Shown here: piece by piece, positions 24,626 through 33,055 of the stretch
Layout: each line of letters opens with the position of its first letter
Position numbering within the stretch: the first letter of the stretch is position 1
Notes under the pieces: model-generated
Database searches by the model: none
The model's input: only the letters and a program-made list of their open reading frames with translations
What the model was told of the DNA's origin: nothing
Translations under genes and position numbers: made by a program
Source of the DNA: Chloroflexota bacterium
GTDB lineage: Bacteria > Chloroflexota > Dehalococcoidia > Tepidiformales > Tepidiformaceae
Assembly: GCA_026710655.1 (NCBI GenBank)
Contig: JAPOQN010000013.1
Span: forward strand, 186,001-250,000
Direction: 5' to 3'
Length of the DNA stretch: 64,000 nt

Positions 24626-26182
24626 TCAGTCCGCGTGAATCCGCACGGTCCCTTCGAGGCCGTCGACCGTGACCGTCGCCCCGTTGGGGATGCGCTCCGT
24701 GCCCGACTCCGTGCCGGTCACGCAGGGAATGCCGTACTCCCGCGCCTCGATGGCGGCGTGCGAGAGCACCCCGCCCTGGTTCGTGACGATGGCCGCCGCC
24801 GTCGTGAAGGCCGGCATCCAGGAAGGCGCCGTGAAGGGGCAGACCAGCACCTCGCCCGGCTGCAGCGCTTCCGCCTCCTCCAGACTGAACGCCACCCGCG
24901 CCCTGCCCGTGACCACGCCCCGGCTCGCCCCCTTCCCCTTCAGCAGGAGGGGGTCGCCCGTATCCTCCGCCGGTCCCCCGAACATGAGGGCAATCGGGTT
25001 CGGTGGAGCGCCCGCAGGCGGTCGTGGTGGCGGCGGCCCCAGCGTCATCGGCGGCGCCAGATCCGCCCATGAGGCGAGCTCCGCCTTCCGCGCCTCGATC
25101 GTCTCCAGCATCGCCCCCGAAGGGTTCGCTACGAGCTCGGCCAGCTCACCCAGCCGCATCTGGAACACGTCCTCGGGCGAGGCCAGCGCCCCCCGCTCCA
25201 CCAGCTTCCGTCCCAGCGCGAGGCAGACCGGACGGAGCGCCCCCACGCAATTTTGCTGCCAGTGCGCGCGCCCCTCGATCACGAAGACGTAGTCGACCGC
25301 CCCCTCCACCAGCTCCTGGAACCGGGCACGGTCGCCCTCGTCCGTGAGGGCGGCCTCGCAGCGCGCGATCGTCGCGGTGCGTTCCGCCGCCGACCGCGCA
25401 TGCGCCGCCACCGGCCCGCGCGAGGGGTCCGCCACATAGCCTGCCAGCAACCGGAGGGCCGCCCCCGGCGACTCGTGCCACGTCGGCGTGTGCAGCTCCC
25501 ACCACGTCTGCGAGCCGTGGCCGTAGTCTTCCAGGTAGGCGTCGAACGCCTCCCCGAAGGCCTCCCCGCCCGCCGCCGCCCGCGCCGCTTCGAGGTCGCC
25601 CTCGCGCGCCGCCGCCAGCAGCGCCGGCGAAGCCTGCACCAGTGGCGCCAGCGCCTCCAGCTTCCTGCCGCGCGCCGCGGACTCGTTGTCCACGCCCTGC
25701 ACAAGCGCCGCCACCAGCTGGTCGCGGTTGCCCACGTCTCCCAGCTTCTCCCCGCAGAAAACCATCAGGGCGCTCGCCGGTCCTGCCGCCACCATGAGCG
25801 GCTGCATCGTGTACGCGAAGCCCCGCCCTGCCTCGGCGAAGTAGCCCGGCATCGCCTGCGCGATCTGCTCCAGCGGCCAGGAGTCGTAGTCCTCCGACCG
25901 CAGCCCGTCGCAGATCTGCCGGACGCGTGGCAGGGCGTGCCGCTCCCAGGCGCCCCGACCGTCGGGGTAGGGGGAGGGCTCAAGCGCGGCCGCGGGCTCG
26001 CCGCTGCCGCCGCCCAGGAAGCTATACCCGTAGAGGTGTACGGCTCGCCCGCCGAAGGCCAGCATGAAGGTCTCGAACATCTCCTGCGCCAGCGGCGGCA
26101 GGGGCCTCAGGACGTGCGGGGTGAATCGCAGCGAGACTTCTTCCATTCCTGGGGGCGGCTCGAAGGTGTGGGCGGTAGTCAT
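24626..26182 (-). CDS. PEP-utilizing enzyme mobile (phosphohistidine swivel) domain protein
   Basis: A 518-aa protein. The C-terminal roughly 100 residues form the swivel domain of PEP synthase, PPDK and rifampicin phosphotransferase: KGKGASRGVVTGRARV, PFTAPSWMPAF, then NQGGVLSHAAIEAREYGIPCV containing the phosphorylatable His. The N-terminal 400 residues are helix-rich and match neither an ATP-grasp nor a PEP-binding TIM barrel. It is therefore a half-enzyme that may need a separate ATP-grasp subunit or act as a phospho-carrier. The following zinc-ribbon membrane gene is 17 nt away. Confidence 0.82.
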   Translation of the reverse strand: MTTAHTFEPPPGMEEVSLRFTPHVLRPLPPLAQEMFETFMLAFGGRAVHLYGYSFLGGGSGEPAAALEPSPYPDGRGAWERHALPRVRQICDGLRSEDYDSWPLEQIAQAMPGYFAEAGRGFAYTMQPLMVAAGPASALMVFCGEKLGDVGNRDQLVAALVQGVDNESAARGRKLEALAPLVQASPALLAAAREGDLEAARAAAGGEAFGEAFDAYLEDYGHGSQTWWELHTPTWHESPGAALRLLAGYVADPSRGPVAAHARSAAERTATIARCEAALTDEGDRARFQELVEGAVDYVFVIEGRAHWQQNCVGALRPVCLALGRKLVERGALASPEDVFQMRLGELAELVANPSGAMLETIEARKAELASWADLAPPMTLGPPPPRPPAGAPPNPIALMFGGPAEDTGDPLLLKGKGASRGVVTGRARVAFSLEEAEALQPGEVLVCPFTAPSWMPAFTTAAAIVTNQGGVLSHAAIEAREYGIPCVTGTESGTERIPNGATVTVDGLEGTVRIHAD

Positions 26183-26248
26183 GGGTGCTCCGTGGGTCGG
26201 GGTGGGGGCATTCTACGTGCGCGGGCCTCTGGTGGCCCTCTACCCCCG

Positions 26249-26668
26249 CTAGGTGAGACCCAGCGTGCTCGCCCGCTGGTGCTCGACCTTCGTGCAGCGG
26301 TCCTGCGTCGCCACGAGCCCGGCTTCCTTCGCCCGTGCCACGGCCCCATCGTTCGTGATGCCAAGCTGCAGCCAGACCGCCCCCGCCCCGATCGCGATGG
26401 CGTCATCGACGAAGGGACCGGTGTGGTCGGGACGCACGAACACGTCGACCAGGTCGACCTGCCCGGGGATGTCGTGCAGGGAGGCGTAGGCCCGCTCCCC
26501 CAGCACCTCGTCCGCTGGCTGCTGCACCGGCACCGGGATGATCCGGTACCCCTGGGATTGTAGGTAGGCGGCGACCTCGTAGGCGGGCCGGTGCGTGCGC
26601 GTATCGAGCCCCACGACCGCGATCGTCTTCGCCCCCAGGAGCGCATCGAGGGCCTTGTCGTTACTCAT
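26249..26668 (-). CDS. CoA-binding domain protein (YccU-like)
   Basis: A 139-aa Rossmann-type CoA-binding domain like the N-terminal module of succinyl-CoA synthetase alpha. It contains TIAVVGLDTRTHRPAYEVAAYL, GYRIIPVPVQ, LVDVFVRPDHTGPFVDDAIAIG, AVWLQLGI and a Cys in VATQDRCTKVEH. Length fits the stand-alone YccU group. It overlaps the upstream membrane-protein gene by 8 nt, which implies translational coupling. Confidence 0.9.
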   Translation of the reverse strand: MSNDKALDALLGAKTIAVVGLDTRTHRPAYEVAAYLQSQGYRIIPVPVQQPADEVLGERAYASLHDIPGQVDLVDVFVRPDHTGPFVDDAIAIGAGAVWLQLGITNDGAVARAKEAGLVATQDRCTKVEHQRASTLGLT

Positions 26669-27338
26669 CCGAAGTTCCTCCCACTGCTTCCTCCTCGGAA
26701 AGCTCGACCAGCTCCCAGCCCTCCGGCAGCCTGACCTCCGCCCCGGTCAGGTTCGCGACGGCGGTGGCGACGGCGAGCGTGCGATCCATGCCGTCCGTCT
26801 GGTCCCCGGCGGGAACCGGCACCTGTGTCAGCGTCAGCCGCTTGCCCGACTGCTTCACCAGCACCAGCGCGAACTGGCGCAGGGTGTCCCGTTCTTCCCG
26901 CCACCGATCCGGCGCATCCCCCTCGATCGTGATGGCCAGGTGGTCGATCTTGGCAAACGGCACCAGCTCGCGCGTGCCTACGCCCATCCCCAGGTACCCC
27001 TGCTGCCACGTCGCCGAGCCCTTGCGCCCGTCGATCACGACGTCCGCCCCCATAACGGCCGTCACCAGCGCCATCACCGAGATCGGGAAGGCGACCAGGG
27101 CGAACAGCAGCAGCCCCACCAGCAGCCCAAACGGGAGGTTGCCCGCCTCAATCGCGATCAGCGCCCCCGCGCCTCCCCCCAGCGCCACCCCCAGCGCCGG
27201 CAGCACGATCGTGCTGCGTGCGCTGCGTATCTCCACCTTGTCCTCGCCGATGAGGGCCAGCGAGCGGTGCAGCAGCACCTCATACCGCCCGTCCCGGCGG
27301 CGCGCGGCCACGTGGCTCGGAAGAGCGGCATCGACCAT
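26661..27338 (-). CDS. Membrane protein with PH-like domain, unknown function
   Basis: A 225-aa protein. An N-terminal beta segment (RYEVLLHRSLALIGEDKVEIRS) precedes two membrane helices (VLPALGVALGGGAGALIAIE and FGLLVGLLLFALVAFPISVM), followed by a soluble C-terminal half (VPFAKIDHLAITIEGDAPDRWREE). The layout recalls bacterial PH-domain/photosystem-like membrane proteins, but I did not recognise a named family. It overlaps the downstream CoA-binding gene by 8 nt. Confidence 0.65.
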   Translation of the reverse strand: MVDAALPSHVAARRRDGRYEVLLHRSLALIGEDKVEIRSARSTIVLPALGVALGGGAGALIAIEAGNLPFGLLVGLLLFALVAFPISVMALVTAVMGADVVIDGRKGSATWQQGYLGMGVGTRELVPFAKIDHLAITIEGDAPDRWREERDTLRQFALVLVKQSGKRLTLTQVPVPAGDQTDGMDRTLAVATAVANLTGAEVRLPEGWELVELSEEEAVGGTSDE

Positions 27339-27416
27339 GCAGGAAGCGTAGCAGGCAGGCGCTCAGGGCGCGCCGTCGCTCGCGGGTGGTCCGGCGCGCC
27401 TGTACCCTAGCTGGCA

Positions 27417-28676
27417 ATGAACGAGCTGTTGCGCTCGCGCACCCGAGTTCTCGTGACGGGCCTGGGGGCGGTCACCCCGGCGGGTACAAACGTGCCCGAC
27501 TTCTGGGAGAGCATGCTCGCCGGTCGCTCCGGCATCGATCACATCACCTTCTTCGACACGACTCAGTTCCCCTGCAAGTTCGCCGGCGAGATCCCCGAGT
27601 TCGTCCCGGCCGACTTTATGGACCGCAAGGCCGCCCGCCGCATGGGCCGCTTCTCCCAGCTCATGGTCGCCGCCGCCCGCGAAGCCATCCACGACGCCTC
27701 CCTCGACCTGGAGGCGCAGAATCTCGAACGCACCGGCGTGCTCGTCGGCAACGGCGGCGGCGGCTACCCCGGCATCCAGGAGGCCGCCCACACGCTCTTC
27801 AAGCGTGGCGGCATGCGCATCGACCCGCTCTTCTTCTCCAAGCAGCTCGCCAACATGGCCGGCGCCCAGGTCGCGATGCAGTTCGGTCTGCGTGGCTATA
27901 ACGGCACGGTCGTGACCGCCTGCGCGGCCGGCACCCAGGCCATCGGCGAAGCCGCCCTCATGATCCGCACCGGCCGCGCCGACGTCGTCCTCGCCGGTGG
28001 CTGCGAAGCCGGCATCAGCGAACTCGGCCTGGCCGGTTTCTGCGTCATGAAGGCCGTCACCAGCTCCGAGGGTGACCCCACAAGGGCCAGCCGCCCCTTC
28101 GACGCCGCCCGCGATGGGTTCGTGCCCTGCGAGGGCGCCGGCGCCCTCCTCCTCGAAAGCGAGGAGCACGCCCTCCGCCGCGGCGCGCGCGCCTACGCCG
28201 AGGTCGCCGGTTTCGGCTGCACCTCCGACGCCTTCCACGTCGTCGCGCCCCCCGAAGGCGGTGAAGGCGCCGCTCGGGCGATGCAGGAAGCGCTCGACGA
28301 CGCGGGCATGGACCCCGCCGAGATCGGTTACATCAACGCTCACGCCACCAGCACCCCCGCCGGCGACGCCGCCGAGACGAGCGCCATCAAGACCGTCTTC
28401 GGCGAGCGCGCCTACGACATCCCCATCAGCGCCACCAAGAGCCTCATCGGCCACGGCCTCGGCGCCAGCGGCGGCATGGAGACCGTCGCCGCCATCAAGA
28501 CGCTCGAGACCGGCCTCGCCCACCCCACCATCAACCTCGAGACCCCCGACCCCACCTGCGACCTCGACTACATCCCCGAGGGGCAGCGCCGCGTCGACCC
28601 GCAAGTCATCATGAAGAACAGCTTCGGCTTCGGCGGCCAGAACAGCTGCCTCGTCCTCTCCCGCTACGAGGCGTAG
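27417..28676 (+). CDS. Beta-ketoacyl-ACP synthase II-type (FabF/KAS)
   Basis: A 419-aa condensing enzyme with the KAS thiolase fold. The catalytic triad is complete: Cys in VVTACAAGTQAIGEA, His in NAHATSTPAGD and His in KSLIGHGLGASG. FGFGGQN near the end is the usual Gly-rich motif. TACCCT (27403-27408) lies 8 nt before the ATG without a ribosome site, so it appears leaderless. No acpP, fabG or fabD is adjacent, so it may serve a specialised acyl chain rather than the main FAS II cycle. Confidence 0.93.
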   Translation: MNELLRSRTRVLVTGLGAVTPAGTNVPDFWESMLAGRSGIDHITFFDTTQFPCKFAGEIPEFVPADFMDRKAARRMGRFSQLMVAAAREAIHDASLDLEAQNLERTGVLVGNGGGGYPGIQEAAHTLFKRGGMRIDPLFFSKQLANMAGAQVAMQFGLRGYNGTVVTACAAGTQAIGEAALMIRTGRADVVLAGGCEAGISELGLAGFCVMKAVTSSEGDPTRASRPFDAARDGFVPCEGAGALLLESEEHALRRGARAYAEVAGFGCTSDAFHVVAPPEGGEGAARAMQEALDDAGMDPAEIGYINAHATSTPAGDAAETSAIKTVFGERAYDIPISATKSLIGHGLGASGGMETVAAIKTLETGLAHPTINLETPDPTCDLDYIPEGQRRVDPQVIMKNSFGFGGQNSCLVLSRYEA

Positions 28677-28721
28677 TGGCCATGCCCGGTTGTAGGATGG
28701 GATGAGCAAGGGACCACGCGA

Positions 28722-28985
28722 GTGACCACTGTTGAAGCGGAGTCCGTAGAGCCGGTCGCCATCGAGCTGGAGCTGTCATGCTCGGAGTCCGGTCAGTGGG
28801 TGGCGATCGACCACCTCGTCGGTGAATACGGCGAGGGAGCGACCTGCGAAGAAGCGGTGCGCGATCTCATCGGGACGCTCTACGAGAGCAGGGCGTTGCT
28901 CCGCCAGAGAAGGGAGCACTTGAGCGACCACCTGGCGCAGCAGCTTGGGGTGCTTGAAGCGTCCCTTCCCGACGAGTTGCCCTAG
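28722..28985 (+). CDS. HicB-like antitoxin-type protein (putative)
   Basis: An 87-aa acidic protein with the degenerate RNase-H-like beta-beta-beta-alpha layout of HicB antitoxins: VAIELELSCSESGQWVAIDHL, GEYGEGATCEEAVRDLIGTLYE, then a C-terminal helical tail. GTG start with AAGGGA 8 nt upstream and a TAGGAT -10-like box at 28692-28697. The next gene begins 4 nt after its stop. Assignment as an antitoxin is an inference from fold pattern and gene pairing. Confidence 0.6.
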   Translation: MTTVEAESVEPVAIELELSCSESGQWVAIDHLVGEYGEGATCEEAVRDLIGTLYESRALLRQRREHLSDHLAQQLGVLEASLPDELP

Positions 28986-28989
28986 CGGC

Positions 28990-29286
28990 GTGCCCACCTT
29001 CAGGAAACAGGACCTGCGAAGGACGTTTCGCGCCAAGTGCGGGGCTGAGGAAACGGTCCGTGACCATGTCTGGTTTCACTTCCGTGTGGGCGAAACCGTC
29101 TTCGCACAGACGAAGGTTTCACATGGCCGGGGCAGTGTTGATGTTCGCATCGCGGGTCGCATCGCCCGCCAGATAGGGCTCAATCAGCGCCAACTGGCCG
29201 AGTTGGTGTCCTGCCAGTTGGACGCCGACACTTTCTACGTCAACCTTGCCGAGGTCGGGCCGCTGACCGGCCGCGTTGGGCTGTAG
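28990..29286 (+). CDS. HicA-like toxin-type protein (putative)
   Basis: A 98-aa basic protein opening TFRKQDLRRTFRAKCGAEE, then HVWFHFRVGETVFAQTKVSHG and RIARQIGLNQRQLAELVSCQLD. The order helix, beta hairpin, conserved His (in VSHG), helix resembles the dsRNA-binding-like HicA/YcfA toxins, in a diverged form. The GTG start at 28990 is 4 nt after the HicB-like stop. Antitoxin-first order is reversed relative to many hicAB loci but known. Moderate support only. Confidence 0.55.
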   Translation: MPTFRKQDLRRTFRAKCGAEETVRDHVWFHFRVGETVFAQTKVSHGRGSVDVRIAGRIARQIGLNQRQLAELVSCQLDADTFYVNLAEVGPLTGRVGL

Positions 29287-29295
29287 GCGAGCCCC

Positions 29296-31029
29296 CTACG
29301 CCGACCCGTGCCGCAGGAGCTGCCCTGGCGTCGCGCCCGTGCAGTCCCGGTCCTCGAACGTGACCTCGCCGTTCACGAGCGTGTAGCGGTACCCCTCGGC
29401 CTTGCGTACGCGACGCCAGGCGCCCGCGGGGAAGTCCCAGGCCTTCTCGATGGGCAGCATCTCCAGCTTCTCGTAGTCGTACACCACGATGTCCGCCGGA
29501 GCCCCTTCGCGGATGCAGCCACGGTCGCGGAATCCCGCCGCCAGGGCCGGGTAGGCCGCGAGCCGCCAGTGCGCCTGCTCCAGGTCCATGATGCCCGCGT
29601 CCCGCACCCACCGCGCCAGGAACTCCGTCGGGTAGGCGCCCAGCGTGATGAACTTCGTGTGCGCGCCGCCGTCCGAGACCCCCGGAATCGCGACCGATGA
29701 GTTCGCCACTTCCGCCATCGCGGCCGGGTCCGTCGGGCGCGGAGGCGTCACGAACGTCGCCTGCAGGTCGTCCGCCAGCGAGAGGTCGAGGAACGTGTCG
29801 ATGATGTGCTTCCCCTCGCGCTCCGCGATCTCGGCCAGGCCGTGACCCTCGTACTCCTTCAGCTCTGGGCTCTCGACCTCCTCGACCGTCAGCTGCGCGA
29901 TGCCGGAGACGTTCGCGCCGCCGCCCGCCGCCTTCATCTGCGACTCGATGCCGCCGCCCGCGATGGGCCCGTGGCCCGCGTCGAACTCGTCGCGCAGCGC
30001 CTGGCGCACGTCGCCGTCGCGCATCTTCGCCATGCGCACCTCGCGCGTCCCGATCGTGACCTCGCGCCAGATCGGACTGGAGTCGTACAGGTTCCAGTCC
30101 TCCAGGTTGAACTCGAAGCCCACATCCACGGTCAGCGCCTGCCCGAAGATCCGCAGGCCCTTCGCGTTCGCCTCGTCCAGCTTCTCGATCATGAGCCGGT
30201 GGGGAGGCGTGTTCTGGCCGTGCTGGTCCGTCGCCGGCGCCAGCAGGTTCCAGATCACAGGGCGGCCGCTCACCGCCGCCACCTTCTCCGCCGCCTCGAA
30301 CGGCCCCGAGATCTGCGCGAACCCGCGCCCCACCTTTCCCATCACCCCCGCGAACGCGAGCAGGTCGTCCTCCGACATGAGGTCCGTGATCATGGGCGTG
30401 CCGTCGTAGTCGCGCTGCACGCTCTCCTCGCCCCCGAGCTGCACCGAGAACCCGCAGGCCCCGGCCTGCAGCGCCTCCTCGAAGAGGCGGCACATCTCGT
30501 CGCGCTCGGCCTCCGTGGCTGAGCGGCCCTTCGCCTCCTCCAGCCCCATCACGTACGACATCAGCGGGTTCAGGCCGACGTAGCTCAGCAGGTTCACGCC
30601 CTTCGGCGTGCGCTCCAAACTGGAGAGGAACTCGGGGTACGTCTCCCAGTCCCAGGCCATCCCCTCCCTCATCGACTCCATCGGCACGGCCTCGTTGCGA
30701 GCCATCGTCAGCATGGCCCGCTCCTGGTCCTCCGAGCGCACCGGCGCGAACCCGAAGCCGCAGTTGCCGATCACGACCGAGGTCACCCCGTGCCAGCCCG
30801 AGATGCTGCACCACGGGTCCCAGTACACCTGCGAGTCGTAGTGCGTGTGCAGGTCCACGAAGCCCGGCGCCACGATCAGCCCCTCGGCGTCGATCACGCG
30901 CGCCCCGTTCTCGTTGTGGATGCGCCCGATCGAGGCGACCCGCCCGTCCTTGATGCCGATGTCGGCGCGGAAGCGCGGCGTGCGCAGACCGTCGATCACG
31001 GTCCCGCCGCGGATGATGGTGTCGAACAT
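29296..31029 (-). CDS. Amidohydrolase family protein (N-acyl-D-amino-acid deacylase type)
   Basis: A 577-aa TIM-barrel metal-dependent hydrolase. It starts MFDTIIRGGTVIDGL with a composite beta domain, and the metal motif HTHYDSQ (His-x-His) lies near residue 65. GNCGFG is the D-aminoacylase-type Cys motif. SDGGAHTKF gives the late Asp/His metal site. The ATG at 31029 was chosen at the usual family start. It is divergent from NAPRT and convergent with the HicA-like gene. D-aminoacylase-like members hydrolyse N-acyl-D-amino acids or related amides; the actual substrate is unknown. Confidence 0.92.
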   Translation of the reverse strand: MFDTIIRGGTVIDGLRTPRFRADIGIKDGRVASIGRIHNENGARVIDAEGLIVAPGFVDLHTHYDSQVYWDPWCSISGWHGVTSVVIGNCGFGFAPVRSEDQERAMLTMARNEAVPMESMREGMAWDWETYPEFLSSLERTPKGVNLLSYVGLNPLMSYVMGLEEAKGRSATEAERDEMCRLFEEALQAGACGFSVQLGGEESVQRDYDGTPMITDLMSEDDLLAFAGVMGKVGRGFAQISGPFEAAEKVAAVSGRPVIWNLLAPATDQHGQNTPPHRLMIEKLDEANAKGLRIFGQALTVDVGFEFNLEDWNLYDSSPIWREVTIGTREVRMAKMRDGDVRQALRDEFDAGHGPIAGGGIESQMKAAGGGANVSGIAQLTVEEVESPELKEYEGHGLAEIAEREGKHIIDTFLDLSLADDLQATFVTPPRPTDPAAMAEVANSSVAIPGVSDGGAHTKFITLGAYPTEFLARWVRDAGIMDLEQAHWRLAAYPALAAGFRDRGCIREGAPADIVVYDYEKLEMLPIEKAWDFPAGAWRRVRKAEGYRYTLVNGEVTFEDRDCTGATPGQLLRHGSA

Positions 31030-31174
31030 TTTGGGGGTCGCCTCCAGGTGAGCCTTGCGCGCGATCCGCGCCGCCACGGAGGCGCGGGCAGCCGTGTGGC
31101 CAGAGTACCCCCGTGCCCGCCGCTTCGGGATGGTTTCCATGCCGCCAGCCCCATAGAACTGCATACTGGCGCCC

Positions 31175-32515
31175 ATGCCGTGGGTCAACGACGAGAACGC
31201 ATCCGCGTTCGTCGACCTGTACGAGCTCACGATGGCCGCGAGCGAGTTCGCCCAGAGCATGAACGAGCCCGCCACCTTCGAGCTCTCCGTGCGGCAACTG
31301 CCGCCCGGACGCGGCTTCCTCGTCGCCTGCGGCCTCGAAGACGCCGTCGCCTTCCTCGATCGCTTCGCCTTCAGCCCCGACACCATCGACTACCTGCGCT
31401 CCCTCGGGACGTTCGACGCCGCCTTCCTCGGGGCACTCGGGCGCCTGCGCTTCACCGGCGACGTCTGGGCCGTGCCCGAGGGCGAGGCCGTCTTCGCGGG
31501 GGAGCCCCTCCTCCGCGTCACCGCCCCCTTGATCGAGGCGCAGCTTGCCGAGACCTTCCTCCTGAACGCCATCGCCTTCCAGACCATGGTCGCGACCAAG
31601 GCCGCCCGCATCGCCTTGGCCTGCGGCGACCGTACCTTCGTCGACTTCTCCGGCCGCCGCGATCACGGCGCGGGGGCCGCGCTCGGGGCCGCGCGCGCCT
31701 CCTTCGTGGGCGGCGCCTCCGCCACCTCCAACGTGCTCGCCGGACAGCTCTACGGACTCGACCTCAGCGGCACCATGGCCCACTCCTACGTCCTCTCCTT
31801 CACCGATGAGACTGACGCCTTCCGCGCCTACGCCCGCGACTTCCCCGAGGGCGCCGTCCTCCTCATCGATACCTACGACACCGTCGAGGGCGCCCGCCGC
31901 GCAGCCGCCGTCGCGAATGAGTTGCGCCCGGAGGGCATGGCCATCCGCGCTGTGCGCCTCGATTCCGGCGACCTCGGCGCGCTCGCGCACGAGGTGCGCG
32001 CCGTGCTCGATGAGGCGGGTTGCCCCGAAATCCGCATCTTCGCCTCCAGCGACCTCGACGAGTACCGCATCGCTGGGCTGGTGGCGGAGGGCGCGCCCAT
32101 CGACGCCTTCGGCGTGGGCACGCGTCTCGGCACCAGCGCCGACGCCCCCTCCCTCGGCGGCGTCTACAAGCTGGTCGCGGGCCCGCGCGGTCCCGTCATG
32201 AAGCGCTCCGCCGGCAAGGCCAGCCTCCCCGGCGTGAAGCAGGTCTACCGCGAGGAACGCGACGGCAGGTCCATCGCCGACACGATCGCCCTCGCCGGGG
32301 AGCCCGCCCCCACCGGCCGTCCCCTGCTGGAGCAGGTCATGGCCGCGGGCCGCCGCCTCGCGCCCCCGGAACCCCTGGGGACGATGCAGGAGCGCCGCGC
32401 CGCGGCTGTCGCGCGCCTCCCCGAGTCCGCCAGGGATCTCGAAGCGCCCGCGGGGGTCTACCCCGTGCGCCTCTCCGGCGGTCTCACGAACCTGGTCGAA
32501 CGGCTGGGCGGCTGA
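31175..32515 (+). CDS. pncB: Nicotinate phosphoribosyltransferase
   Basis: A 446-aa NAD-salvage enzyme forming nicotinate mononucleotide. Diagnostic segments are DLYELTMAASEF at the N-terminus, VDFSGRRDHGAGAALGAARASFVGGASATSN (quoted in part: FSGRRDHGA and FVGGASATSN), GTMAHSYVLSF with the catalytic His, LIDTYDTVEGA, RLDSGDL and ASSDLDEYRI. CATACT at 31162-31167 lies 7 nt before the ATG, so it may be leaderless. It converges on a HAD gene 3 nt away. Confidence 0.95.
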   Translation: MPWVNDENASAFVDLYELTMAASEFAQSMNEPATFELSVRQLPPGRGFLVACGLEDAVAFLDRFAFSPDTIDYLRSLGTFDAAFLGALGRLRFTGDVWAVPEGEAVFAGEPLLRVTAPLIEAQLAETFLLNAIAFQTMVATKAARIALACGDRTFVDFSGRRDHGAGAALGAARASFVGGASATSNVLAGQLYGLDLSGTMAHSYVLSFTDETDAFRAYARDFPEGAVLLIDTYDTVEGARRAAAVANELRPEGMAIRAVRLDSGDLGALAHEVRAVLDEAGCPEIRIFASSDLDEYRIAGLVAEGAPIDAFGVGTRLGTSADAPSLGGVYKLVAGPRGPVMKRSAGKASLPGVKQVYREERDGRSIADTIALAGEPAPTGRPLLEQVMAAGRRLAPPEPLGTMQERRAAAVARLPESARDLEAPAGVYPVRLSGGLTNLVERLGG

Positions 32516-32518
32516 GGG

Positions 32519-32920
32519 CTACTCCGCCCCCTCGGCCACGCTCCCCACGTACTCCTGGATGGCGTCGTACACCCGCCACAGCTCCCCGTCCTTCTCCAGC
32601 GGATACGAGGGAGGGGCGATACGCACGCCCGGGAAGGCGTCGATGACCTCCTGGTGGTCATCGATCACGTAGTCCGGGGTGAAGGGCACGCCACACTCTT
32701 CGAGCCGCTCGTGGTGGCGGTAGAGCGGCTTCCAGTAGCAGTCGATGATGTGCTCGTGCAGGTCGAAGCGCCGCACGATCTCCCAGCGCGGCCCGTTCCC
32801 GCTCCAGAGGTACACCTCGTGCCCCTCCTCGCGCAGCCGTTCGAACACCTCGATCACGCCCGGCCGCAGCCGCACGTCCCACGTGATGATGGTGTCGTCG
32901 ACGTCGAAGAAGATGCGCAT
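32519..32920 (-). CDS. HAD-superfamily hydrolase-like protein
   Basis: A 133-aa small HAD protein. Motif I is FFDVDDTIITWD (Asp-x-Asp-x-Thr), motif II is the Ser in LWSGNGPRWE, and motif IV is the Asp pair in DYVIDDHQEVIDAFPGV. The cap domain is minimal. Substrates of such short HADs are usually phosphorylated sugars, nucleotides or RNA ends; unknown here. It is convergent with pncB and downstream of the capA gene. Confidence 0.85.
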   Translation of the reverse strand: MRIFFDVDDTIITWDVRLRPGVIEVFERLREEGHEVYLWSGNGPRWEIVRRFDLHEHIIDCYWKPLYRHHERLEECGVPFTPDYVIDDHQEVIDAFPGVRIAPPSYPLEKDGELWRVYDAIQEYVGSVAEGAE

Positions 32921-32962
32921 GGCCGTCGATTCTCCGCGATCAGGCCGTTAACCGCCCGTTAC

Positions 32963-33055
32963 CGCCCCTCCGCCAGCCGGATCGCCCCCCGGCCTTCCGC
33001 TTGGCACGACCCCTGAGCACCCCACAGGGCTATCGCCCCTCCGCCAGCCGGATCG
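32963..33055. repeat. 22-bp direct repeat spanning the 3' end of capA
   Basis: CGCCCCTCCGCCAGCCGGAT (plus CG) occurs exactly at 32963-32984 and 33034-33055. The second copy encodes the last residues of CapA (IRLAEGR). On the minus strand the first copy would encode the same IRLAEGR tail followed by TAA, 49 nt beyond the true stop. Confidence 0.85.
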
